A DNA stretch of 38,383 nucleotides. Origin: Micavibrio sp. (GTDB lineage Bacteria; Pseudomonadota; Alphaproteobacteria; UBA9219). The stretch's first letter is position 1. Each line of letters starts with the position of its first letter. Of this stretch, positions 31,251 through 38,383 are shown piece after piece. The notes beneath the pieces were generated by a model, which saw nothing but the letters and a program-made list of their open reading frames with translations, had not been told where the DNA came from and did no database searches. Location of the stretch: NCBI GenBank assembly GCA_020718105.1, contig DYDA01000020.1:1-38383 (forward strand), in the 5' to 3' direction. The position numbers were made by a program, and so were the translations under genes.

Positions 31251-33995
31251 TTGACTGATACGCTTGTTCCGCCTTTGCCTCGTTCTGATATCGCGCTTGT
31301 CACTATCGAAGATGAAATGCGCAGTTCTTACCTTGATTACGCGATGAGCGTGATCGTTTCGCGCGCGCTTCCTGATGTTCGCGACGGGTTGAAGCCTGTG
31401 CATCGCCGCATTCTGTATGCGATGAAAGAGGGCGGCTACGACAGCACCAAGCCTTATAAAAAATCGGCTCGTATCGTCGGTGATGTGATGGGTAAGTATC
31501 ACCCGCATGGTGATAGCGCGATTTACGACGCCATGGTGCGTATGGCGCAGGATTTCTCGATGCGCCTGCCACTTGTGGATGGGCAGGGTAACTTTGGATC
31601 GATGGATGGCGATCCTGCGGCGGCCATGCGTTATACCGAAGCGCGTTTGGCTAAGGTTGCCGAAACGCTGCTGGATGATATTGACAAGGACACGGTAGCG
31701 TTTCAGCCAAACTACGACGAAATCACGGTTGAGCCAACGGTTCTGCCAGCGCGTTATCCCAACCTTTTGGTGAACGGTGCGGGCGGCATTGCGGTCGGCA
31801 TGGCCACGAACATTCCGCCTCATAATTTGGGCGAAGTTTGCAACGCTTGTGTGGCGTTGATTGACAATCCAGACCTTTCGACGGATGAGATGTTGGAAAT
31901 CGTGCCGGGTCCTGACTTTCCCACGGGCGGTTTGATCCTTGGGCACACGACATGCCGCACGGCGGCCCATACAGGGCGTGGCAGCATTATTATGCGTGCG
32001 AGGACGAACATCGAAGAAATCCGCAAGGATCGTCAAGCGATCATTGTGACTGAGATTCCCTATCAGCAGAACAAAAAGCGATTGATTGAAACTATCGCTG
32101 AGTGCGTGCGGGATAAAACGATTGAAGGTATCTCTGACTTGCGCGATGAGTCTGATCGTGATGGCGTTCGCGTGGTGATCGAGATTAAGCGCGATGCGAT
32201 GGCGGATGTCGTCTTGAATCAGCTTTTCAAACACACGCCGCTGCAAACCAGCTTTGGCGTCAATATGCTGGCGCTTAATGGTGGACGGCCAGAGCTGATG
32301 GGGCTTCGCGCGGTGCTAGAGGCTTTTGTGGCCTTCCGTGAAGAGGTTATCACGCGGCGCACGACTTATGAGTTAGAACAAGCCCGCGCTCGCGCCCATA
32401 TTCTTGTGGGGCTTGCGGTTGCGGTTGCCAATATCGATGAAGTGATAGCCTTGATCCGTGCGGCGGCTGAGCCTGCGATCGCGCGGCAGCAGTTGATGGA
32501 GCGGCATTGGCCAGCCTTGGACATTGCGCCGTTGATCGCTTTGGTGGACGAAGACGGCTTGAACAAGGGGGCTGGAACTTATCGCTTATCTGAAACGCAG
32601 GCTAAGGCCATTTTGGATTTGCGCTTGCACCGCTTGACGGGGCTGGAGCGCGACAAAATTGGCGGCGATTTGCACGCTGTCGTGGATCAGATTAAAGATT
32701 ATTTGGACATTCTGGCTAATCGCGCCCGCGTTCTGGACATTATGAAAGAAGAGATCACCGCTATTCGTGATCGCTTTGCGACGCCGCGTCGCACAACGAT
32801 TGAAGCGCAAGAGTTTGAATCGGATATTGAAGATTTGATCCAGCGCGAAGACATGGTCGTAACGGTTAGCGGATCGGGGTATATCAAGCGCGTGCCGCTT
32901 TCCACCTATCGCGCCCAGCGACGCGGGGGTAAGGGGCGCACGGGCATGGTGACGAAGGATGAAGATTTCGTATCGGATATTTTTGTCGCCAGCACGCACA
33001 CGCCCATGCTGTTCTTCTCGTCGCTTGGCAAAGTTTATAAGCTGAAAGTGTACAAGTTGCCGCTCGCCAGCCCGCAGGCGCGTGGCAAGGCCTTGGTCAA
33101 TTTGTTGCCGTTGGAGCAGGGGGAGACGATCACAACAACCCTTCACCTGCCGGAAAACGAAGCGCTATGGGGGGAATTGTTTGCCCTGTTCGCCACCGCT
33201 TCGGGCGGCGTACGGCGGAACAAGCTTTCTGATTTTTGCAATGTGCGCTCAAGCGGCATCATCGCTATGAAGCTGGATGAGGGCGACCGTTTAATTGCGG
33301 TGAGGGCGGGTAGTGGCTATGACGACATCTTGCTGGCGACCAAGGCCGGACGCGCCATTCGCTTTGCCATTGAGGATTTGCGTGTGTTTTCCGGACGTGC
33401 CTCAACGGGCGTGCGCGGCGTGCGCCTTGCCAAGGATGACGAGGTTATGTCCATGTCCGTTTTGGCTCATGTGGAGGCAACGGGTGAGGAACGCGCGGCC
33501 TATATCAAACAAAGCCGCGCTCTTCGTGCGGCGGCGGGTGAGGATCTGAGCGGCGTTGAGGGCGGTTCAGAAGGTGGCGAGGATGATGAAACGACAACGG
33601 ATTTGACGCTCTCGCCTGAACGCTTCGCGCAGCTGGCTTCACAAGAGGAGTTCTTGCTGACCGTTTCCGATCGCGGTTTTGGCAAGCGTTCCTCGGCCTA
33701 TGAATACCGCAACACCAATCGTGGTGGGCAGGGCATCGTGAACATGAAGCTGACCGAAAAGAATGGCTCTATCGTCGCGACCTTCCCGATTAAAAATGAT
33801 CAGGAAGTCATGATGGTGTCGGACGGTGGCCAGATTATCCGCATGCCTGTCCATGATGTGCGCGTGACAGGTCGCGGCTCACAGGGCGTGATTCTGTTCC
33901 GTGTCGGCGTGGAGGAACACATTGTTTCTGTCGTCGCGTTAGACAGGGACGAATCCGGCGAAGCCCCTGAGGAGGATGTTGCGACAGAGGCTTGA
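31251..33995 (+). CDS. gyrA: DNA gyrase subunit A
   Basis: 914 residues from a TTG at 31251, where the N-terminus aligns best with other GyrA proteins; the frame is open to 31158 and the start is uncertain. The catalytic Tyr is in [11 protein letters not shown]. The gyrase-specific GyrA box [10 protein letters not shown] in the C-terminal domain separates it from ParC. In the quinolone-determining region [10 protein letters not shown], the positions equal to E. coli Ser83 and Asp87 are unchanged. An acidic insertion ([14 protein letters not shown]) interrupts the C-terminal beta-pinwheel. It introduces negative supercoils with GyrB, which is encoded elsewhere. Confidence 0.96.
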   Translation: MTDTLVPPLPRSDIALVTIEDEMRSSYLDYAMSVIVSRALPDVRDGLKPVHRRILYAMKEGGYDSTKPYKKSARIVGDVMGKYHPHGDSAIYDAMVRMAQDFSMRLPLVDGQGNFGSMDGDPAAAMRYTEARLAKVAETLLDDIDKDTVAFQPNYDEITVEPTVLPARYPNLLVNGAGGIAVGMATNIPPHNLGEVCNACVALIDNPDLSTDEMLEIVPGPDFPTGGLILGHTTCRTAAHTGRGSIIMRARTNIEEIRKDRQAIIVTEIPYQQNKKRLIETIAECVRDKTIEGISDLRDESDRDGVRVVIEIKRDAMADVVLNQLFKHTPLQTSFGVNMLALNGGRPELMGLRAVLEAFVAFREEVITRRTTYELEQARARAHILVGLAVAVANIDEVIALIRAAAEPAIARQQLMERHWPALDIAPLIALVDEDGLNKGAGTYRLSETQAKAILDLRLHRLTGLERDKIGGDLHAVVDQIKDYLDILANRARVLDIMKEEITAIRDRFATPRRTTIEAQEFESDIEDLIQREDMVVTVSGSGYIKRVPLSTYRAQRRGGKGRTGMVTKDEDFVSDIFVASTHTPMLFFSSLGKVYKLKVYKLPLASPQARGKALVNLLPLEQGETITTTLHLPENEALWGELFALFATASGGVRRNKLSDFCNVRSSGIIAMKLDEGDRLIAVRAGSGYDDILLATKAGRAIRFAIEDLRVFSGRASTGVRGVRLAKDDEVMSMSVLAHVEATGEERAAYIKQSRALRAAAGEDLSGVEGGSEGGEDDETTTDLTLSPERFAQLASQEEFLLTVSDRGFGKRSSAYEYRNTNRGGQGIVNMKLTEKNGSIVATFPIKNDQEVMMVSDGGQIIRMPVHDVRVTGRGSQGVILFRVGVEEHIVSVVALDRDESGEAPEEDVATEA

Positions 33996-34135
33996 TTTTG
34001 TAGCCTAAAGCGTGAGGTGATGAGGGCTATGAGGTTAACCCTTACTTAAATCCTTTTTGGGCATGATGCGTGAGTGGCGGCTGCTTTTTTATCAAGGCGG
34101 TTTGTTGTCGTTTTTCCTTTAACCCCCCTTGCATT

Positions 34136-35872
34136 ATGCCTGTTCATGAATTTGGCTTTTTATCGACTTTTGTCATTGGCCTTGTCGCGGCTTTTGCAGG
34201 TGGGCTTGCTGCGCGTTCTTTAAAACTTCCTCCTCTTCTTGGCTATCTTCTGGCGGGCGTTGCCATTGGCTTTTTTAAGCCTAGTTTAATGGCCAATCAG
34301 GAAATGGCGAACGAATTGGCTGAGGTTGGCGTTGCTCTTCTTCTTTTCAACATCGGCCTTCATTTTTCCTTTAAAGATCTTCTGATGGTGCGGCGCATCG
34401 TTATTCCTGGCGCGATCATTCAGGTTCTTGTGACTTCCTTTGTTGGTGCAATGGGGGCGTATTGGATCGTTCATACCTCTATCGGCGCATCGATTGTGAT
34501 TGGCCTTTCTTTGGCGATTGCCAGCACGGCCGTTTCAACGCGTGTTTTAGACGAAAGGCAACAGCTGGCGACCCTTGTGGGACGCATCGCGCTGGGCTGG
34601 CTTGTCGTGCAGGATGTCATTGTCATCGTGGGGCTTGTGTTGTTTCCTGTTTTGGGAAGCATGACAGAGATGCAACCTGCGTCTATTTTTGTGGCCTTGG
34701 GTAAAACGCTTCTTCAAGTCGCGGGATTTGTTGCCGTTATGGTCGTAGGGGGGCGGCGCGCAATTCCGTGGCTTTTGGGGTATGTGGCGCGTGTGGGATC
34801 GCGAGAACTTTTTACGCTTTGCGTGATTGTGGTGGCGTTGGGTATTGCTTATGGCTCGGCGCTTATTTTTGGTGTTTCGCTGGCGCTTGGTGCGTTTTTC
34901 GCGGGCGTTGTGATTGGCGAGAGTGATCTTCATCATCATGCGGCATCTGAGGCCGTTTCGATGCAGCAAGTTTTTACGATTCTGTTTTTCGTTTCCGTTG
35001 GAATGCTCTTTGATCCGCGTAGCGTTATGAGCATGTCGCTAGAGATTTTGGCCTTTTTAGGCATTATCATTTTGGGAACAGGATTCTTGACCTTTGGGTT
35101 ATTGGCAGCGATGCGTATACCGCTGCAAGCGGCGGCTCTTGTCGGTGCTACCTTTGCCCAAATTGGCGAGTTTTCGTTTGTCTTGAGTGAGCTTGGCCAC
35201 AAAAACGGTTTTTATGGCGCGAGTGAGCGAGACTTGATCGTTGCTGTCGCTTTGCTGTCTATTATGATCAACCCGCTGGTTCTTTCTCTTTCTATGCGGT
35301 TGGCGCGTTGGTCTGTCGGTCAGCCTTGGGTCATTCAGTGGCAGTCTCGGCGCACTGAAATAAGTCTGCCAGAGGTTGAGGGCTTGCGCGATCACACCAT
35401 CCTCATCGGGCATGGCCGCGTTGGGCGCATTGTTGCCAGCGCTTTAAGTGAAAACGGGCTGCGTTATATCGCAATTGAATCGGACAGAGCTTTGACAGAG
35501 AGGCTTCGGGTGGAGGGCAAGCAAGTCATCTATGGCGATGCTTCACGCGAAGCCGTGTTGGCGGCGGCGCGGCCAGAGCATGCCAAGATTATTATTGTGG
35601 CTGTCCCTGATCCCTATTTGGCCAAGCAGATTGTCAAGGTGGCGCGGAAAAATTATCCCGCCATTCCTATCGTTGTTCGTACCCATTCGGATGAGGAAGC
35701 GCGCGCCATGACAAAGCTTGGCGTTGGGTTTGCGGTGATGGGGGAGAGAGAAATCGCCTTTGGTCTTATTTATTACGTTTTACAGACGTTGGGGTTTGAG
35801 CTGGATCAGGCGCGCACCACCATCGTCAAGTTGAGAAAGGCTATTTATGACTTAGATCAGCGGGAAGCCTAA
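34136..35872 (+). CDS. CPA2 cation/proton antiporter with RCK domain, YbaL/KefB-like
   Basis: 578 residues from the ATG at 34136 (MPVHEFGF), though no good ribosome binding site is present and a GTG at 34070 is possible. About twelve membrane spans fill residues 1-390, beginning with LPPLLGYLLAGVAIG, an opening typical of Kef/YbaL. The TrkA-N/RCK domain at about 415-540 has the nucleotide loop GHGRVG and a following acidic residue (AIESD), suggesting NAD(H) control. It exchanges K+ or Na+ for protons across the inner membrane. No KefF/KefG-like ancillary gene is adjacent. Confidence 0.88.
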   Translation: MPVHEFGFLSTFVIGLVAAFAGGLAARSLKLPPLLGYLLAGVAIGFFKPSLMANQEMANELAEVGVALLLFNIGLHFSFKDLLMVRRIVIPGAIIQVLVTSFVGAMGAYWIVHTSIGASIVIGLSLAIASTAVSTRVLDERQQLATLVGRIALGWLVVQDVIVIVGLVLFPVLGSMTEMQPASIFVALGKTLLQVAGFVAVMVVGGRRAIPWLLGYVARVGSRELFTLCVIVVALGIAYGSALIFGVSLALGAFFAGVVIGESDLHHHAASEAVSMQQVFTILFFVSVGMLFDPRSVMSMSLEILAFLGIIILGTGFLTFGLLAAMRIPLQAAALVGATFAQIGEFSFVLSELGHKNGFYGASERDLIVAVALLSIMINPLVLSLSMRLARWSVGQPWVIQWQSRRTEISLPEVEGLRDHTILIGHGRVGRIVASALSENGLRYIAIESDRALTERLRVEGKQVIYGDASREAVLAAARPEHAKIIIVAVPDPYLAKQIVKVARKNYPAIPIVVRTHSDEEARAMTKLGVGFAVMGEREIAFGLIYYVLQTLGFELDQARTTIVKLRKAIYDLDQREA

Positions 35873-35934
35873 CTGGTTAGATATACCTCTCCCACTTTAA
35901 GAGTTGGGTTTCTGGCAGCAGAAAAAAACAAAAA

Positions 35935-36025
35935 AAACGGGATCCCCGCTTTCGCGGGGATGACGCTAAAGGGAAATAAAACAACAAAAAACACCGTCAT
36001 GCCCGCGAAAGCGGGCATCCCGTTT
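35935..36025. repeat. Paired REP palindromes
   Basis: A 31-base unit AAACGGGATCCCCGC... at 35935-35965 is the same as the inner repeat of element D. It faces an inverted near-copy at 35995-36025 in which the GGGGATCC part is changed to a matching GGGCATCC pair. The heptad arrays are absent. The rest of the 320-base gap (35873-36192) shows only the leader of the pilin gene. Confidence 0.8.
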
Positions 36026-36192
36026 GGTTTCTTGACTGCTTGCCAACTCTTCAACTGTTTTGAGTATATCCTTCATCTTTTGCTGTTTTTGTAAGAAAAA
36101 CGCGCTTGTTCATATTTTGTTAAAGAGGTTCCATTACATTGATCTTCAACTGGAACAAGGTTCCAACAGATAACTTTTTAAGGAGAGACCTG

Positions 36193-36345
36193 ATGTTCAC
36201 ACGTTTCCTGAAACAAGAAGAAGGCGCGACAGCCATTGAATACGGCTTGATCGCTTCGTTGATTGCCGTTGCCATTGTTGGCGTTTTGTTGACGCTCGGC
36301 CCAAGACTAGAGGCTGTGTTCACAACGGTTCAAGATAGCTTGTAA
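36193..36345 (+). CDS. Flp/Fap-type pilin
   Basis: 50 residues from the ATG at 36193 with AAGGAGAG upstream. The sequence FLKQEEGATAIEYGLIASLI is the class IVb Flp pilin signature: a short basic leader, processing site before GATAIEYG with Glu at mature position 5 or near it, then one hydrophobic helix. It would polymerise into the tight-adherence (Tad) pilus after cleavage by a TadV-type peptidase. No other tad/cpa genes are in the window. A strong terminator follows, so this is a single-gene transcript. Confidence 0.92.
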   Translation: MFTRFLKQEEGATAIEYGLIASLIAVAIVGVLLTLGPRLEAVFTTVQDSL

Positions 36346-36446
36346 GTCTCTTTTGTGATTTTCAAGTGTTAGCGATTCTCAATCCAACAGCTACTTGGCA
36401 AAAGCTAGGTGGCTGTTGGATGGACTTCACTGCGCATTAGGTGTAC

Positions 36447-36471
36447 ACCTCGGCTTTGCCGAGGTTTTTTT
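36447..36471 (+). terminator. Factor-independent terminator of the Flp pilin gene
   Basis: ACCTCGGC pairs with GCCGAGGT across TTT and is followed by seven T. It lies inside the longest open frame of corA, which supports the downstream corA start. A second inverted repeat (CCAACAGC with GCTGTTGG, 36386-36420) lies just before it. Confidence 0.9.
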
Positions 36472-36517
36472 CTGTCCCATCGGCTCTTTTCCTCGTCTTC
36501 GTAGAATGGTCTTTGCT

Positions 36518-37486
36518 ATGATTACACTTTTTCATCTTGATCATGGTCGGTTGGCTCAAATCAGCGTTGAGGGCGGGCTGGACGTTCTCCCCGAAGATAC
36601 CGTTTGGGTTGACCTTTATTCGCCCAATCGTGAGGAAGAAAAGCTTGTTGAGCGGCTTTTATCGATTGAAGTGCCAACCCGCGATGAAATGCAGGAAATT
36701 GAAACGTCCAGCCGCCTTTATGTGGATGAGGGCGCACTTGTCATGACGATGGCCATTTTGAACAAGCCGACGAGTGATGAGCCAGAGGCCGCCTCAGTGA
36801 CCTTTATCCTTGTTCGCAATCGCTTGTTGACGGTGCGTTATGTTGATCCTGTGCCGTTTAGCCAATTTACCCAGAAAATCAAAAAGCATCCCGTTCTGGT
36901 TCCTTCGGGGGAGCAAGCTTTGTTGGGCTTGTTAGAGCAAATTTCCGATAACCTTGCCGATATTTTGGAAAGCGCCACATCGGATTTGGAAGGGTTATCG
37001 CGCACCATTTTCCGCTCTAATCGCGCTGCGCAAAACCATACGGATTTTAAAGAGGCGATTGACCGCATCGGTCATGTCGGAGATTTAGCAACCAAGGCCA
37101 AGGGCAGTTTGATGAACCTGACGCGCCTTCTTCTCTTTTTTGCGGCGCAGTCTGATGTTAATAAGGATGCCAAGGATCGTATGAAGACCTTGATGCAAGA
37201 CGCCAATTCAATCGATGAACATGCGCGATTCCTTTCCGCGAAGGTCAGTTTTATGCTGGATGCGACAATGGGCCTGATCAATTTGGAGCAGAATAATATT
37301 ATCAAGATGTTTTCTGTGGCCGCTGTTGTTTTCCTGCCGCCGACGTTGATCGCCAGTATTTATGGCATGAATTTCCATGCGTTACCGGAATTGGGGTGGC
37401 GTTTTGGGTATCCCTTTGCTTTATTGCTGATGCTTCTGTCGGCGGCGGTTCCTTTGTGGTTCTTTTGGCGTAAAAAGTGGCTTTAA
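36518..37486 (+). CDS. corA: CorA-family magnesium/divalent cation transporter
   Basis: 322 residues from the ATG at 36518; the frame extends to 36395 but crosses the pilin terminator. A large cytoplasmic N-terminal domain rich in charged helices (residues about 1-255) is followed by two membrane spans. The CorA signature YGMNF lies at the end of the first span (IASIYGMNFHALPE), and the protein ends in a basic KKWL motif. It forms a pentameric Mg2+ channel in the inner membrane. No ribosome binding site is clear. Confidence 0.93.
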   Translation: MITLFHLDHGRLAQISVEGGLDVLPEDTVWVDLYSPNREEEKLVERLLSIEVPTRDEMQEIETSSRLYVDEGALVMTMAILNKPTSDEPEAASVTFILVRNRLLTVRYVDPVPFSQFTQKIKKHPVLVPSGEQALLGLLEQISDNLADILESATSDLEGLSRTIFRSNRAAQNHTDFKEAIDRIGHVGDLATKAKGSLMNLTRLLLFFAAQSDVNKDAKDRMKTLMQDANSIDEHARFLSAKVSFMLDATMGLINLEQNNIIKMFSVAAVVFLPPTLIASIYGMNFHALPELGWRFGYPFALLLMLLSAAVPLWFFWRKKWL

Positions 37487-37592
37487 CACTGCGTTAAGGT
37501 TCTTTTGGTACAAATTGGCCTAAGTTTTTTTAGGGTCATCTTAGGCATTGCCCGAAAAAAGATCCAACCGAACCGAAAAAGGGAGAATTCCA

Positions 37593-38195
37593 ATGCTTGT
37601 TAAAAAAATGATGCCCCGCTCAATGCGCGGCTTTACCTTAACCGAAGCCGCCATCGTCCTTGGCATCGTCGGTTTGATCTTGGGCGCGATCTGGGTCGCG
37701 GCTGCGGCTGTTTACAATAACCTCCGCGTTTCGACGACGTCGAATCAGTTGTTGCAAATGGTTCAATCCATTCGCTCGATCCATGCGACGCAAAACACGA
37801 TTGATACTGCTTTAGCGGGAACTGCTGGGGCTGTTTTGATTGCTCGCACAGGGGGTATGCCTAAGGATATGCTCGATAGCCCAACGAATCCTACAACGGT
37901 TCGTAACGTATGGAATGGTTTGGTTGAGCTTGCCTCTGCGAACTCAGCGGGTGTTGCTGGCGATAGCTTTACAATCACCTTTCCTGGGGTTCCACAGAGC
38001 GCGTGTTCAGATCTCTTAACACGTAATACAGGCGCGGGTCGTGACACTGGCCTCTTTTCTGCTGGCGCAAACGGAACCCTATACACGCAAGCGGCTGGCA
38101 ATTTCCCAGTTTCTGTAACAAATGCTGTTGGCGCTTGTTCGGTAACGGCGGCAGCGGGCAATACGTTGACCTTCACCTTTATGTTGAAGTCATAA
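37593..38195 (+). CDS. Type IV prepilin-like protein
   Basis: 200 residues from the ATG at 37593, with GGGAGA upstream. A short basic leader ends in the prepilin peptidase site RGFTLTEAAIVLGIVG, with Phe+1 and Glu+5, followed by a hydrophobic helix (LILGAIWVAAAAVYNNL). The C-terminal globular part is rich in T, A, G and N and has two Cys residues (SACSDLL and GACSVTA) that could form the usual disulphide. The sequence resembles PilS/R64-type and other minor or major pilins. Which assembly machine it uses cannot be told; neighbours contain no pilus motor genes. A terminator follows. Confidence 0.85.
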   Translation: MLVKKMMPRSMRGFTLTEAAIVLGIVGLILGAIWVAAAAVYNNLRVSTTSNQLLQMVQSIRSIHATQNTIDTALAGTAGAVLIARTGGMPKDMLDSPTNPTTVRNVWNGLVELASANSAGVAGDSFTITFPGVPQSACSDLLTRNTGAGRDTGLFSAGANGTLYTQAAGNFPVSVTNAVGACSVTAAAGNTLTFTFMLKS

Positions 38196-38223
38196 GCTAA
38201 AGACAACGCGCAAGCGTTAAAGA

Positions 38224-38256
38224 AAAGCGGGGGGCTTGTCCCTCCGCTTTTTTTTT
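38224..38256 (+). terminator. Factor-independent terminator of the prepilin gene
   Basis: AAAGCGGGGGG pairs with CCCTCCGCTTT (11 bp, one G-U) across a five-base loop, with nine T at the 3' side. Confidence 0.9.
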
Positions 38257-38346
38257 ATGCGTTGGGGGCGGGGTTAACAAAGTCGTAAGGCGTGTTTGAT
38301 ATACCTATTTCGTCAAGAGTTTGTTTTTAACAGACAAAAAAACAGA

Positions 38347-38367
38347 AAATGGGATCCCCGCCCCCCT
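38347..38367. repeat. Possible partial REP unit at window end
   Basis: AAAATGGGATCCCCGCCCC resembles the start of the 31-base REP unit (AAACGGGATCCCCGC), with one change and then divergent sequence. The window ends before a partner could be seen. Confidence 0.4.
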
Positions 38368-38383
38368 CTCTTCGCCCGCCGCA

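Noticed and set aside
31194-32246. 350-aa minus-strand ORF within gyrA
   Set aside because: Antisense shadow of the highly conserved GyrA N-terminal domain; no ribosome binding site or recognisable domain.
31251-33995. Topoisomerase IV subunit ParC
   Set aside because: The C-terminal GyrA box [10 protein letters not shown] is present, which marks gyrase.

Overview
The window is a chromosomal segment of an alphaproteobacterium. The strongest evidence is a circularly permuted two-piece tmRNA gene of the alphaproteobacterial type. RcdA/DUF1465, the alpha-type SspB, hopanoid genes and a gene-transfer-agent-like tail cluster agree with this. I cannot name the genus; a lineage in or near the Rhodospirillales or Micavibrionales is only a guess.

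Layout. (1) 1-8.0 kb: tail and lysis genes of a gene transfer agent (GTA) or its prophage ancestor: DUF2460, DUF2163, NlpC/P60, a giant tail-tip protein, DUF2793, a membrane/coiled-coil protein, a GH24 lysozyme and a 3TM holin. Four gene junctions here, plus the left edge of the window, carry elements of about 245-310 bp. Each is bounded by arrays of the 7-base unit TAGRGGT, inverted at the two ends, around REP-like palindromes. The left array starts on, or just inside, the TAG stop codon of the upstream gene. The right array runs into a T-tract just before the next ribosome binding site. (2) 8.0-12.8 kb: a methyltransferase, then squalene-hopene cyclase, the hopanoid nucleosidase HpnG and PanB, tightly packed. 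(3) 12.9-14.0 kb: two unrecognised AT-richer genes behind a good sigma-70-type promoter. (4) 14.0-16.8 kb: clpA and clpS on the minus strand.

(5) 16.85-21.9 kb: the usual alphaproteobacterial order nadD-rsfS-rlmH-gpmI-envC, but with histone-H1-like lysine-rich repeats on both sides of the nadD/rsfS junction. One is an in-frame C-terminal tail on NadD that has its own internal start signals. The other is an N-terminal extension of about 190 residues on RsfS. (6) 21.9-23.9 kb: a minus-strand partner-switching module (response regulator-PP2C phosphatase, STAS protein, HATPase kinase). (7) 24.0-26.5 kb: rpsU, sspB, tmRNA (ssrA), a hypothetical gene and rcdA, all on the minus strand; the tmRNA lies directly upstream of the adaptor family that delivers tmRNA-tagged proteins to ClpXP.

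(8) 26.7-28.0 kb: a PAS-PAS-GGDEF diguanylate cyclase, probably leaderless. (9) 28.0-30.8 kb: a zinc-type ABC importer, with the binding protein divergent from the ATPase and permease and a 28-codon hydrophobic ORF between them. (10) 30.8-38.4 kb: a small glycine-zipper lipoprotein, gyrA, a CPA2 cation/proton antiporter with an RCK domain, a Flp pilin, CorA and a type IV prepilin-like protein.

Two themes stand out. One is regulated proteolysis: ClpA, ClpS, SspB, RcdA and tmRNA lie within about 12.5 kb. The other is low-complexity DNA: heptad-flanked elements in the tail cluster and lysine-codon repeats at nadD/rsfS.
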